A DNA stretch of 64,000 nt, taken from NCBI GenBank assembly GCA_046050465.1, contig JBJOPS010000023.1:8990-72989 (forward strand), written 5' to 3'. The DNA is from Egaibacter sp046050465 (GTDB lineage Bacteria; Pseudomonadota; Gammaproteobacteria; Burkholderiales; Burkholderiaceae_C). Numbering within the stretch: position 1 is the stretch's first letter; each line of letters opens with the position of its first letter. Below are positions 10,703 to 18,409 of this stretch, piece by piece. Position numbers and translations under genes: made by a program. The notes under the pieces are model-generated. The model was not told the origin of the DNA and did no database searches. It saw only the letters and a program-made list of their open reading frames with translations.

Positions 10703-12079
10703 ATGAGGGATGCCTATTTCATGACCATGGCGCTGGCGCAGGCCAGAAGTGCAGCTGATGCGGGGGAAGTGCCAGTAGGTGCTGTAGTTGTCAAAGACGG
10801 CTCGGTCATTGCCACGGGCCATAATGAGTCGATTGGCCGTCACGATCCCACGGCACATGCCGAGATCATGGCGCTACGGGCTGCCGCGCTGGTACTGGGC
10901 AATTATCGGTTGGATGGCTGTGAATTATTCGTTACTCTGGAGCCTTGCCCCATGTGCAGCGGGGCCATCCTCCACTCGCGGCTCAACCGCATTGTCTATG
11001 GTGCAACCGAACCCAAGACCGGTGCTGCAGGCTCGGTGACAAACCTGTTTGAGAACCGACGTTTAAATCATCAAACGCAAGTGCTTGGTGGTGTGTTGGC
11101 AGCTGAATGCGCGGCGGTGGTACACGAGTTTTTCCGGAACAGGCGAGTTGAGGCCCGGCGCGCCTGTTCACCGTTGCGCGAAGACGCTGTACGTACGCCG
11201 AATGAGCGGTTTACAGATTTGCAGGAGTATCCTTGGAAGCCGCGCTATATCAGCAATTTGCCAAGTCTTGCTGGTCTGCGGCTTCATTATCTGGACGAAG
11301 GCGCGCGCGATGCCTCATTAACGTGGCTATGCCTGCACGGTAACCTGGCCTGGAGCTACCTGTATCGCAAGATGATTCCCATTTTTCTGGCTGCAGGTTT
11401 TCGGATCGTGGCCCCTGACTTGATTGGCTTTGGCAAGAGTGACAAACCCAAAAAAGACACGGCCCATCATTTCCTCTGGCATCGGCAGATTCTCCTTGAA
11501 CTGGTCGAGCGACTGAGTTTGCGCAACGTTGTGCTTGTGGTACAGGACTGGGGGGGGGTATTAGGTCTGACGCTTCCGATGGCGTCACCTGATCGCTACC
11601 GCGGCCTGCTGATCATGAATACTTGGTTGGGTACACATGACATACCTTTGTCCTGTGGATACCTGAACTTGCGCGAGATGTGTGCAAAATACCCTGAACT
11701 CGACGTGGCACGTTTAATCGCTCAAGTGAACCCGCCTTTGAGTGAACCGGAGTGTGCGGCCTACAATGCCCCATTCCCGGGTCATGGCCACCAAGCGGCT
11801 CTGCGCGCTTTTGCCGCCATGGAGCCCCAGTTTCCAGATTCCGATGGGGCTGACCTGTCCCGTATGGCGCGCTTGTTCTGGTCTGATCACTGGCAAGGAC
11901 AGACCCTGATGGCAGCCGGCTTGCAAGACCCGTTGGCGAATTTGTCCGCGATGCAAAACCTGCGGCAACTGATCCGAGGTTGCCCGCCGATCATGGAGGT
12001 GCCTCAGGCGGGCCATTTTGTGCAGGAGCATGGCGAGTCGATTGCTCAAGCTGCGGTTGTGCATTTCAGGCCTGCATAA
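10703..12079 (+). CDS. tadA: Fusion: tRNA adenosine(34) deaminase TadA + haloalkane dehalogenase-like hydrolase
   Basis: A 458-residue fusion. Residues 1-150 are TadA, which deaminates A34 to inosine in tRNA-Arg: the zinc motif HAE has H52 with catalytic E54, and PCPMC supplies C82 and C85. The segment after about 175 is an alpha/beta hydrolase closely resembling subfamily-I haloalkane dehalogenase (DhlA): HGNLAWSYLYRKMIP (oxyanion loop), VVQDWGGVLGLTLPMA with nucleophile D282 and halide-binding W283, GLQDPLA (acid D409) and AGHFVQEHGE (base H438). The triad is complete. The cap region (about 310-360) lacks the second halide-binding Trp of DhlA, so dehalogenase activity is uncertain. No stop or start separates the halves, and the linker is about 150-175. 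Confidence 0.9.
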   Translation: MRDAYFMTMALAQARSAADAGEVPVGAVVVKDGSVIATGHNESIGRHDPTAHAEIMALRAAALVLGNYRLDGCELFVTLEPCPMCSGAILHSRLNRIVYGATEPKTGAAGSVTNLFENRRLNHQTQVLGGVLAAECAAVVHEFFRNRRVEARRACSPLREDAVRTPNERFTDLQEYPWKPRYISNLPSLAGLRLHYLDEGARDASLTWLCLHGNLAWSYLYRKMIPIFLAAGFRIVAPDLIGFGKSDKPKKDTAHHFLWHRQILLELVERLSLRNVVLVVQDWGGVLGLTLPMASPDRYRGLLIMNTWLGTHDIPLSCGYLNLREMCAKYPELDVARLIAQVNPPLSEPECAAYNAPFPGHGHQAALRAFAAMEPQFPDSDGADLSRMARLFWSDHWQGQTLMAAGLQDPLANLSAMQNLRQLIRGCPPIMEVPQAGHFVQEHGESIAQAAVVHFRPA

Positions 12080-12140
12080 TGCAATGCCCCATATCCGTAC
12101 TAATTAATAACCATTCCGGCTACGCTGCCCGAATCTCGTT

Positions 12141-13130
12141 GTGCAAAAAAAGCATATTTACATCTACTCACCGTCTGGCGCCGTAAGAGACAGGGCCGCC
12201 TTCAAGAGGGGCCTTGCCCGCTTAAAAACACTGGGCCATGAGGTCGAGGTGGATCAAGATGCATTGGCCAGTTACATGCGTTTTGCCGGTGATGACCAAA
12301 CCAGGCTTGCGGCCATTCATCGGGCTGCCGCCAGTGGCGCGGACGTAGCACTGATTTCACGCGGTGGCTATGGTCTTACACGTATTCTGAGAGGCGTCAA
12401 TTACAAAATGGTAGCCCGATCCATTGACAACGGCATGATGTTTGTCGGAATAAGCGACTTCACGGCTTTCTCTCTGGCGGTACTGGCGAAAACTGGCAGG
12501 GTCACCTGGGCAGGCCCGGCACTGTGTGAGGGTTTTGGCGTGGGTGGCAAAACTGACGGCCACGGCCATGACGCTATCATCAGGCCGGACGAAATCATGG
12601 AAGATTGTTTCAACGACGTGCTGACCGGTCAGGGCGAGGGTGCCGGTTGGCGTCAAAGCCCCGCACCTCTTGCCACTGCTCCAAATTTATCAGTAGGAAA
12701 TTCATATTCGACAAGGGGTAAATCAAATTTCTTTTGTAAAAATGCGATCCTTTGGGGTGGCAATCTGGCCGTACTAAGTTCGTTGGTCGGAACTCCTTAT
12801 TTGCCCGATGTCAAAAACGGTATTTTGTTTCTGGAAGATGTGGCTGAGCACCCTTATCGGATAGAACGGTTGCTGACGCAGCTGTTATATGCCGGGATAC
12901 TGGCAAGACAAAAAGCAATCATTCTGGGCCAGTTCACAGAATACAAACTGGCGCAGCATGACAAGGGTTTCAAGCTTCAAACGGTGGTCAACTGGTTGCG
13001 TAGCCAGATCAAGGTCCCTGTGTTGACCAACCTCCCTTATGGGCACGTTCCGACCAAAGTGATGCTGCCGGTTGGTGCAAAGGTAAAACTCGCGGTGGAT
13101 GAGAGAGATGCCCTCCTAATCTGGGGCTAA
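12141..13130 (+). CDS. ldcA: LD-carboxypeptidase (muramoyltetrapeptide carboxypeptidase, S66 family)
   Basis: A 329-residue S66 peptidase that removes the terminal D-alanine from murein tetrapeptides during cell-wall recycling, normally in the cytoplasm. Visible marks: IYSPSGAVRDRAAF at the N-terminus, SRGGYGLTRIL, the nucleophile serine in FVGISDFTAF (S105), AILWGGNLAVLSSLVGTPYLP, the Glu in LFLEDVAEHPYRIERLL, and the His in PYGHVPTKVMLPVGA. It uses a GTG start. The stretch 12684-12731 is A/T-rich compared with its flanks and encodes NSYSTRGKSNFF in the inter-domain linker. This resembles the peptide written by the dispersed repeat elsewhere in the window and may be a decayed in-frame copy. 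Confidence 0.9.
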   Translation: MQKKHIYIYSPSGAVRDRAAFKRGLARLKTLGHEVEVDQDALASYMRFAGDDQTRLAAIHRAAASGADVALISRGGYGLTRILRGVNYKMVARSIDNGMMFVGISDFTAFSLAVLAKTGRVTWAGPALCEGFGVGGKTDGHGHDAIIRPDEIMEDCFNDVLTGQGEGAGWRQSPAPLATAPNLSVGNSYSTRGKSNFFCKNAILWGGNLAVLSSLVGTPYLPDVKNGILFLEDVAEHPYRIERLLTQLLYAGILARQKAIILGQFTEYKLAQHDKGFKLQTVVNWLRSQIKVPVLTNLPYGHVPTKVMLPVGAKVKLAVDERDALLIWG

Positions 13131-13163
13131 GGAGTCTCTGCAAAACCCCGCCAACCACCAAGC

Positions 13164-13187
13164 GCACGCGAACGCGAACGCGAACGC
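13164..13187. repeat. Short tandem hexamer GCGAAC
   Basis: Three perfect GCGAAC units (13168-13185) with degenerate flanks, lying between the convergent ldcA and FNR genes and ending exactly at the FNR stop codon. Confidence 0.8.
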
Positions 13188-14291
13188 TCAATCGAAAACC
13201 GGTGTCTCAACGCCCAGCACTTTGTGCAATTTCGGACTGGTGGTGGTGTACTGCAGATGAATCTTCTTCTCGGGGAAGATGAATGGCGCGGCGCCAAAGG
13301 CAGCCAGGGCGCATTCGTGAAAACCGCTGAGAATCAGCTTTTTCTTGCCGGGATACACATTAATGTCGCCCACAGCAAAAATGCCGGGTACGCTGGTGGA
13401 AAACTTCTCGGTGTCCACCTTGAGCTGTTTGCGCTCGATGTCCAGACCCCACTCGGCGATAGGGCCCAGCTTCGGGCTCAGACCAAAAAACACCAGCATC
13501 ACATCCAGCGGCACCACGCGGGTGATGCCGTCGCTGCCGGTAACTTTGGCGCCGGTGAGTTTGCCGTCTTTTTCTTCAAGGCCGGTTACCTGGCCGATGA
13601 CGAATTGCATTTCATATGCGTCGCACAGTTCTTTCATCTTGGCCACGCTGGCTGGTGCAGCCTTGAAACCGTCGCGGCGGTGCACCAGGATGACGCTTTC
13701 GGCCTTGTGCGGGCTGTCCTTGACGAAATCCAGCGCCCAGTCGAGTGCAGAGTCGCCGCCGCCCACGATGACGAGGTTTTTGCCGGCAAAGTCCATCGGG
13801 TTTTTGACCCGGTAGAAAAGCTGCGAACCATCAAACTTGTCCAGGCCATCCACTTTGAGCGTGCGTGGCTGAAACGCGCCGACACCGGCTGCGATGAAGA
13901 TGGTCTTGGTCAGGAACCGGGTGCCCTTGGACGTCTGAACGAAGAAGCGGCCATCGTCACGCTTTTCAACCACGGTAACTTCCTGGCCGAAATGGAACGT
14001 GGCGCCAAACGGCTCGATCTGCTTGAGCAGGTTGTCGGTCAGCTCCTGGCCGGTGCACACGGGCACGGCGGGGATGTCGTAAATGGGTTTGTCGGGGTAT
14101 AGCTCGACACACTGGCCACCGGGGTAGGCCAGTGAATCGATCACGTGGGCCTTGATTTCCAGCAGGCCCAGCTCAAACACCTGAAAAAGGCCAACCGGGC
14201 CGGCGCCCACGATGACCGCATCCGTCTCGATAGGCCCGTCGTGGGCATGCGCAGTATTGATGATCACTTCTTGATTCAGTTTGGGTTCCAT
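13188..14291 (-). CDS. Ferredoxin--NADP+ reductase (thioredoxin-reductase-like type)
   Basis: A 367-residue FAD/NAD(P)H enzyme of the TrxR-like FNR group, which lacks the CxxC pair of thioredoxin reductases. FAD motif: [23 protein letters not shown] motif: [18 protein letters not shown]-terminal FAD contact: [18 protein letters not shown]. The start [15 protein letters not shown] (ATG 14291) follows the ferredoxin stop by 8 bases, so the two form an operon in which this enzyme would reduce or oxidise the upstream-encoded ferredoxin. The gene pair lies downstream of cysN on the same strand, which makes it a candidate electron supply for sulfite reductase CysI. Confidence 0.9.
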   Translation of the reverse strand: MEPKLNQEVIINTAHAHDGPIETDAVIVGAGPVGLFQVFELGLLEIKAHVIDSLAYPGGQCVELYPDKPIYDIPAVPVCTGQELTDNLLKQIEPFGATFHFGQEVTVVEKRDDGRFFVQTSKGTRFLTKTIFIAAGVGAFQPRTLKVDGLDKFDGSQLFYRVKNPMDFAGKNLVIVGGGDSALDWALDFVKDSPHKAESVILVHRRDGFKAAPASVAKMKELCDAYEMQFVIGQVTGLEEKDGKLTGAKVTGSDGITRVVPLDVMLVFFGLSPKLGPIAEWGLDIERKQLKVDTEKFSTSVPGIFAVGDINVYPGKKKLILSGFHECALAAFGAAPFIFPEKKIHLQYTTTSPKLHKVLGVETPVFD

Positions 14292-14299
14292 GATTTCTC

Positions 14300-14629
14300 T
14301 TAACGGACCAGCAGGTTGAGCTTGTCGGTCTTGTCTTTCCAGTCGTCGGCGTCGGGCAGCGGCGCCTTGCGTTTGGTGATGCTTTTCCATGTGGGCAGCT
14401 TGGCCAGATCGGCATTGAGCTGGGTCATGTGCTGCTGGTCGGCGGGCACGTCTTCTTCAGCATAGATGGCGTTCACCGGGCATTCGGGAATGCACACGGC
14501 GCAATCGATGCACTCATCGGGGTCGATGGTCAGGAAATTGGGGCCTTCGCGAAAGCAATCGACGGGACAAACATCCACGCAATCGGTGTATTTGCATTTG
14601 ATACAGGCTTCGGTGACGATGTGAGTCAT
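14300..14629 (-). CDS. fdxA: 7Fe ferredoxin FdxA ([3Fe-4S][4Fe-4S])
   Basis: A 109-residue FdxA-type ferredoxin. The cysteine pattern [19 protein letters not shown] followed by [20 protein letters not shown] builds one [3Fe-4S] and one [4Fe-4S] cluster, and the roughly 40-residue C-terminal extension after AEEDVP is typical of this type. It is a small cytoplasmic electron carrier. The ATG at 14629 is clear. It stands just upstream of the ferredoxin reductase gene and 117 bases after cysN, all on the minus strand. A 10-bp hairpin lies in the gap before it. Confidence 0.93.
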   Translation of the reverse strand: MTHIVTEACIKCKYTDCVDVCPVDCFREGPNFLTIDPDECIDCAVCIPECPVNAIYAEEDVPADQQHMTQLNADLAKLPTWKSITKRKAPLPDADDWKDKTDKLNLLVR

Positions 14630-14651
14630 GTGATGGTTTTTCGACGAATAG

Positions 14652-14682
14652 GTGGAAACCCTCTATTTTATTGGGTTTCCAC
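14652..14682. promoter_or_regulatory. Perfect stem-loop between cysN and fdxA
   Basis: GTGGAAACCC / GGGTTTCCAC, 10 perfect pairs around an 11-base A/T loop, 23 bases upstream of the fdxA start. There is no T-run on the minus strand after it, so it is unlikely to be a classical terminator. It could be an operator or an RNA hairpin affecting fdxA. Confidence 0.55.
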
Positions 14683-14746
14683 AAGGAGCCGCGCGGGCGA
14701 CGCAAATGCGGTGGCAGGTATATTTGTTCGCTATGGGCTTATTCAG

Positions 14747-16099
14747 TTAGTTGATCAGCACCGCACCCGAGGTCTTGTGGGATGCCGTATCGATCAGGAC
14801 CACCGACCCCAGAACGCGGGATTGGCTATAGGGCAGCGTGGCAATCGGCTCCTGCAGGCTCAGCTCGATATGGCCGATGGCGTTGGGCTCGAGCTGGGTG
14901 GCGTCTTCCTCGGCCAGCGTATTGACGTTGAGCCGGTGAACCACACGTTTGACCCTGGCTTTCACCCAGCGGTGGCCATGCAGCGCCCAATAGACACGTC
15001 CGGCTACCAGCGGCTCGTCATCCAGCCAGGCCACCGTGGCACGCAACTCGCGCGAGGGGGTGAAACCGGCTTCGCTGGCCAGCAGCCAGTCGCCACGCGA
15101 CACATCCACTTCACGGTCCAGCACGATGCCGGCGCTGTGACCCGCCAGCACGTTGGTTGGGCGACGGGCATGGTCCAGCACCTGGGCTACCGTGGCGGTC
15201 TGGCCGCTGGGCAGGATGGAGATTTGTTGCCCGGTCTGCACGGCACCGGTGGCCACGCGGCCCCAGAATACGCGGCGGCCCTGCGAGGTGTCGCTGCTGG
15301 AAGAAAACTTTTCGACCCATTGCACCGGGAAGGCGAATGCCTGGCCAATTTCAGCCAGGGTACCGGGCAGGTGCTCCAGAATCTGCAGCAGACTGGGGCC
15401 GGTGTAGCCGCACCAGCCGCTGTTTTGCGCCGCCAGGCCTTCGCCACAGCGGTCCACCACGTTCCAGCCTTTCAGGGCCGAGACCGGCACGATGGCTTTC
15501 ACCGGAATCTGCGCGGCTTGCGCAAAGCGGGTGAGGGCACCGCTGATGTTGCGGTAAGCCAGTGTGGAGTTGGCCACCGCGTCGAGCTTGTTCACGGCAA
15601 ACACGATGCTGGACACGCGCAACAGGTTGGCCAGCAGGCTGTGGCGGCGGGTTTGCACCAGCAGCTCCATCTGCGGGTTGTTCCAGTCCAGCTTGGTGGC
15701 ATCGACCAGCACCACGGCGGCATCGGCACTGCTGGCGGCGGTGACCATGTTGCGGGTGTACTGCTCGTGGCCGGGTGCGTCGCCAATGATGAACTTGCGC
15801 TCTTCGGTGTTGAAGTAGCGGTAGGCCACGTCAATGGTGATGCCCTGCTCGCGCTCGGCCGAGAGGCCATCGGTCAGCAGTGCCAGGTCGGTCTCGCCCT
15901 GGCGCTGCACACCGGCCAGGTGGTCCTGCAGCACGGCCTTGCTGTCCACCAGCAGGCGGCCAATCAGCGTGCTCTTGCCGTCGTCCACCGAGCCGCAGGT
16001 GATGAATTTCAGTGCAGAACGCGTATTTTCAGTACCAAAAGTGGCCTCAGCCCTCGTGGAATATGCAGATTCAGCTATCAAAGTTGTAGCGGTTGTCAT
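14747..16099 (-). CDS. cysN: Sulfate adenylyltransferase subunit 1 (GTPase)
   Basis: CysN (450 aa) uses GTP hydrolysis to drive CysD-catalysed formation of APS from ATP and sulfate. GTPase motifs: CGSVDDGKSTLIGRLL (G1), GITIDVAYRYF (switch), GDAPGHEQYTRNMV (G3), FAVNKLDAV (G4) and PVSALKGWNV (G5). EF-Tu-like domains follow. The first roughly 25 residues (MTTATTLIAESAYSTRAEAT) do not belong to the family: they are encoded by a copy of the dispersed repeat, and the normal homology starts near ALKFITCGSVDDG. The frame is open upstream, but MTTATT has an AGGA site, so the ATG at 16099 is used. It is the last gene of the cys operon, 93 bases after cysD. Confidence 0.93.
   Translation of the reverse strand: MTTATTLIAESAYSTRAEATFGTENTRSALKFITCGSVDDGKSTLIGRLLVDSKAVLQDHLAGVQRQGETDLALLTDGLSAEREQGITIDVAYRYFNTEERKFIIGDAPGHEQYTRNMVTAASSADAAVVLVDATKLDWNNPQMELLVQTRRHSLLANLLRVSSIVFAVNKLDAVANSTLAYRNISGALTRFAQAAQIPVKAIVPVSALKGWNVVDRCGEGLAAQNSGWCGYTGPSLLQILEHLPGTLAEIGQAFAFPVQWVEKFSSSSDTSQGRRVFWGRVATGAVQTGQQISILPSGQTATVAQVLDHARRPTNVLAGHSAGIVLDREVDVSRGDWLLASEAGFTPSRELRATVAWLDDEPLVAGRVYWALHGHRWVKARVKRVVHRLNVNTLAEEDATQLEPNAIGHIELSLQEPIATLPYSQSRVLGSVVLIDTASHKTSGAVLIN
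16042..16090 (-). repeat. Dispersed short repeat inside the 5' end of cysN
   Basis: Minus-strand copy (core GCATATTCCACGAGGGCTGA) lying in frame at CysN residues 4-20, where it encodes TLIAESAYSTRAEA. It matches the copy inside the DUF934 gene, which encodes KLIASHAHSTRAEG. Confidence 0.85.
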
Positions 16100-16192
16100 T
16101 TTAAAGAATCCTAGTAAACCAGCACGTCTTTTGTCCAGCAGCCCCCAGCAAGGGGGAAAGCGGCCACACGAAGTGGGCAAGCCGGGGGGTGT

Positions 16193-17191
16193 TCAAAAAT
16201 ACCCGTCTTTCTTGCGCTTCTCCATCGAAGCCTCGGAGGTCTTGTCGTCCATGCGGGTGGCGCCGCGCTCGCTCACGTCGGCGGCCAGCGTTTCGATCAC
16301 CACGTCCGCCGGGGTGGCGGCCAGGCTCTCCACCGGGCAGGTGCAGGTGATGTCGCCCACAGTGCGAAAACGCACGTCACGGGTGACCACCTGCTCGCCG
16401 TCGCGCGCGGGGGTGAGGTCGGTCAGCGGCACCAGCAAACCCTTGCGCTCGATCACTTCACGTTTGTGCGTGTAGTAGATGGAGGGCAGGGCGATCTGCT
16501 CGCGCTCGATGTATTGCCACACGTCCAGCTCGGTCCAGTTGCTGATGGGGAACACGCGGAAATGCTCACCCTGCTGCAATTTGGTGTTGAACAGCGTCCA
16601 CAGCTCGGGGCGCTGGGCCTTGGGCTGCCACTGGCCGAAGCTGTCGCGGTGGGAAAAGATGCGCTCCTTGGCGCGGGCTTTCTCCTCGTCGCGGCGGGCG
16701 CCGCCAATCAGCGCGTCAAAGCGGAATTCTTCAATGGCTTCGAGCAGCGTAACCGACTGGTGCACATTGCGGCTCTCGCCAGGGTGGGCCAGGCGCACGG
16801 TGCCGCGCTTCATGGAGTCTTCCACGTTGCGCACGATCAGTTCGGCGCCGAGTTCCTGGGCGCGGAAGTCACGGAATGCGGTTACTTCGGGGAAGTTGTG
16901 ACCGGTGTCGATCATCAAGAGCGGGTAGGGGATGCCCCCGCCGCCGGTTGTGGCTACATTCTTGGCACCGAAGGCTTTTTCAGCGCATTTCAGCAGCACC
17001 AGCGAATCCTTGCCGCCCGAAAACAGCAGCGTGGGGCGCTCAAACGTGGCGGCAACTTCGCGCAGGATGAAGATGGTTTCTTCCTCCAGCGCATCAAGGT
17101 GGGTGTTGCTGAGATGATGGCTCACGGGCAGGTTCGCAGGTACAAGGGTGGCAGTGGGGTCGATGAATTCAGGAGAAAGGCGTGCGTTCAT
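16193..17191 (-). CDS. cysD: Sulfate adenylyltransferase subunit 2
   Basis: CysD (332 aa) is the catalytic ATP-sulfurylase subunit, forming APS from sulfate and ATP with CysN. The PP-loop SGGKDSLVLL sits in TLLFSGGKDSLVLLKCAEKA near residue 60. Further family blocks are LLMIDTGHNFPEVTAFRD, ALIGGARRDEEKARAKERIFS, ISNWTELDVWQYI and FRTVGDITCTCPVES. Its ATG overlaps the cysH stop (ATGA at 17188-17191). The 93-base gap to cysN carries a GC-rich element (about 16136-16190), unlike the tight joints elsewhere in the operon. Confidence 0.96.
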   Translation of the reverse strand: MNARLSPEFIDPTATLVPANLPVSHHLSNTHLDALEEETIFILREVAATFERPTLLFSGGKDSLVLLKCAEKAFGAKNVATTGGGGIPYPLLMIDTGHNFPEVTAFRDFRAQELGAELIVRNVEDSMKRGTVRLAHPGESRNVHQSVTLLEAIEEFRFDALIGGARRDEEKARAKERIFSHRDSFGQWQPKAQRPELWTLFNTKLQQGEHFRVFPISNWTELDVWQYIEREQIALPSIYYTHKREVIERKGLLVPLTDLTPARDGEQVVTRDVRFRTVGDITCTCPVESLAATPADVVIETLAADVSERGATRMDDKTSEASMEKRKKDGYF

Positions 17192-18003
17192 GCCGGGCTC
17201 TTTTCTGTGTTTCTCGGCGGCAGGGCCGAGCTGGGAGCGTCGTCGTCATGGTTGACGTGCAGGCCACATTCCTTGGCCGCCCCACCTTCGAGTTCAGCTT
17301 CCCACCACCAGCGCCCGGCGCGGAAATCTTCGCCCGCGGACACAGCACGGGTGCAGGGCGCACAGCCGATGCTGGGGAAAAACTGGTCATGCAGCGGGTT
17401 GTAGGCCACGCAGTTGACGTTGATGTAGTGCCACACGTCGCCCCAGGTCCAGTTGGCCAGCGGGTTGAGTTTGGTGCGTTCGGCGTAGGTGGTGTCGATC
17501 AGCGGCACGTCGGCGCGGGCGCCGGATTGCTCACGGCGCAGGCCGGTGATCCAGGCTTTTTTACCGGCCAGCGCACGCTCCAGCGGCTCCATCTTGCGAA
17601 TGTCGCAGCAGGCTTTGCGCAGCGTGATGCTCTTGTACATCGCGTCTTTGCCTTCACGGGCCACAAACTGCACCACGGCCTCGTTTTTGGGCGTGAACAC
17701 ATGGATGGGCGCACGTGAACCGGCCTTGAGCTGCTCCAGCAATTGCAGCGTCTCTTTGTGCAGCATGCCGGTTTCCAGCACGAAGACGGGAATGTCCAGC
17801 GCCAGCGCATTGATCAGATGGGTGACCACCATGTCTTCGGCGCCGAGGCTGGAAGCCTGGGTAACCAGAGCCGTAGCACCGGCCGATGTGGCTGCGTAAT
17901 CACGCGCGGCGGACTGCAGCAGGGCTTTGGTCTCGGCCAGCCTGGCGTCAAAATCAGCCGAAGCGCGGGCGTTAAGGCTGATGGCAGAGGCGATAGTGCT
18001 CAT
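17188..18003 (-). CDS. cysH: Adenylyl-sulfate (APS) reductase, assimilatory
   Basis: CysH-family reductase (271 aa) that reduces APS to sulfite with thioredoxin. The two cysteine pairs KACCDIRKMEPL and IGCAPCTRAV are ligands of the [4Fe-4S] cluster that marks the APS-using type rather than the PAPS-using E. coli type. This fits the absence of a cysC kinase gene in the operon. The C-terminal part contains FRAGRWWWEAE and KECGLHVN, with the catalytic cysteine. It overlaps its neighbours on both sides by 4 bases (DUF934 and cysD), so translation is coupled. Confidence 0.93.
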   Translation of the reverse strand: MSTIASAISLNARASADFDARLAETKALLQSAARDYAATSAGATALVTQASSLGAEDMVVTHLINALALDIPVFVLETGMLHKETLQLLEQLKAGSRAPIHVFTPKNEAVVQFVAREGKDAMYKSITLRKACCDIRKMEPLERALAGKKAWITGLRREQSGARADVPLIDTTYAERTKLNPLANWTWGDVWHYINVNCVAYNPLHDQFFPSIGCAPCTRAVSAGEDFRAGRWWWEAELEGGAAKECGLHVNHDDDAPSSALPPRNTEKSPA

Positions 18004-18407
18004 GCTGCGGCCTTTGTGGCAAACAGAGGCGCGGTCTGCACCGCATCGCCCTGGTAGAAGGCGTTGAAGCGGTCAAACTGCTGTTGGGCAAAACCGATGT
18101 CCTGATCGGCCCGTAACACGGCTGTATCGAAGCCCAAACGTTGCATCTGCACCAGTTGGTCGATCAGCACATCGCCGGTGGCGCGAATTTCACCCTTGAA
18201 AGCCAGACGGCGGCGTAGCAGAAACGCCTGGCTGTAGGCCCGGCCATCGCTGAACTTGGGGAAATTCAGGTCCACACGGTCCACGCCAGCCAGCTCCAGG
18301 GTGCGGGGGTCTTCGGTGTTGGCAATTTCCAGAATCTTCAGGTCTTTTTGGCCTTCAGCCCTCGTCGAATGTGCGTGAGAAGCTATTAATTTGATAGTAG
18401 TTTGCAT
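18000..18407 (-). CDS. DUF934 protein of the sulfate-reduction operon
   Basis: A 135-residue DUF934 protein. The conserved block includes LDLNFPKFSDGRAYS-like sequence (here VDLNFPKFSDGRAYSQAFLL), RRRLAFKGEIRATGDVLIDQ and MQRLGFDTAVLRADQD. The family is found almost only between cysI and cysH in proteobacteria and has been suggested to help sulfite reductase; a biochemical role is not established as far as I know. Residues 1-20 (MQTTIKLIASHAHSTRAEGQ) derive from the dispersed repeat and replace the usual N-terminus. The start sits within the repeat copy, so the repeat supplies both the initiation codon region and the leader peptide. Confidence 0.9.
   Translation of the reverse strand: MQTTIKLIASHAHSTRAEGQKDLKILEIANTEDPRTLELAGVDRVDLNFPKFSDGRAYSQAFLLRRRLAFKGEIRATGDVLIDQLVQMQRLGFDTAVLRADQDIGFAQQQFDRFNAFYQGDAVQTAPLFATKAAA
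18343..18402 (-). repeat. Dispersed short repeat inside the 5' end of the DUF934 gene
   Basis: Minus-strand copy: AATAGCTTCTCACGCACATT, then CGACGAGGGCTGAAGGCC. It is in frame and encodes LIASHAHSTRAEGQ, within 2.3 kb of the related copy in cysN. Confidence 0.85.
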
Positions 18408-18409
18408 GA

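Noticed and set aside
10703..12079. A call of confirmed haloalkane dehalogenase
   Set aside because: The triad fits, but the second halide-binding Trp is not seen and fusion partners may act on other esters or halides.
14429..16114. A 561-codon open frame on the plus strand, antisense to cysN
   Set aside because: It is a mirror of the GC-rich codon pattern of cysN; no family resemblance and no ribosome site. CysN is certain.
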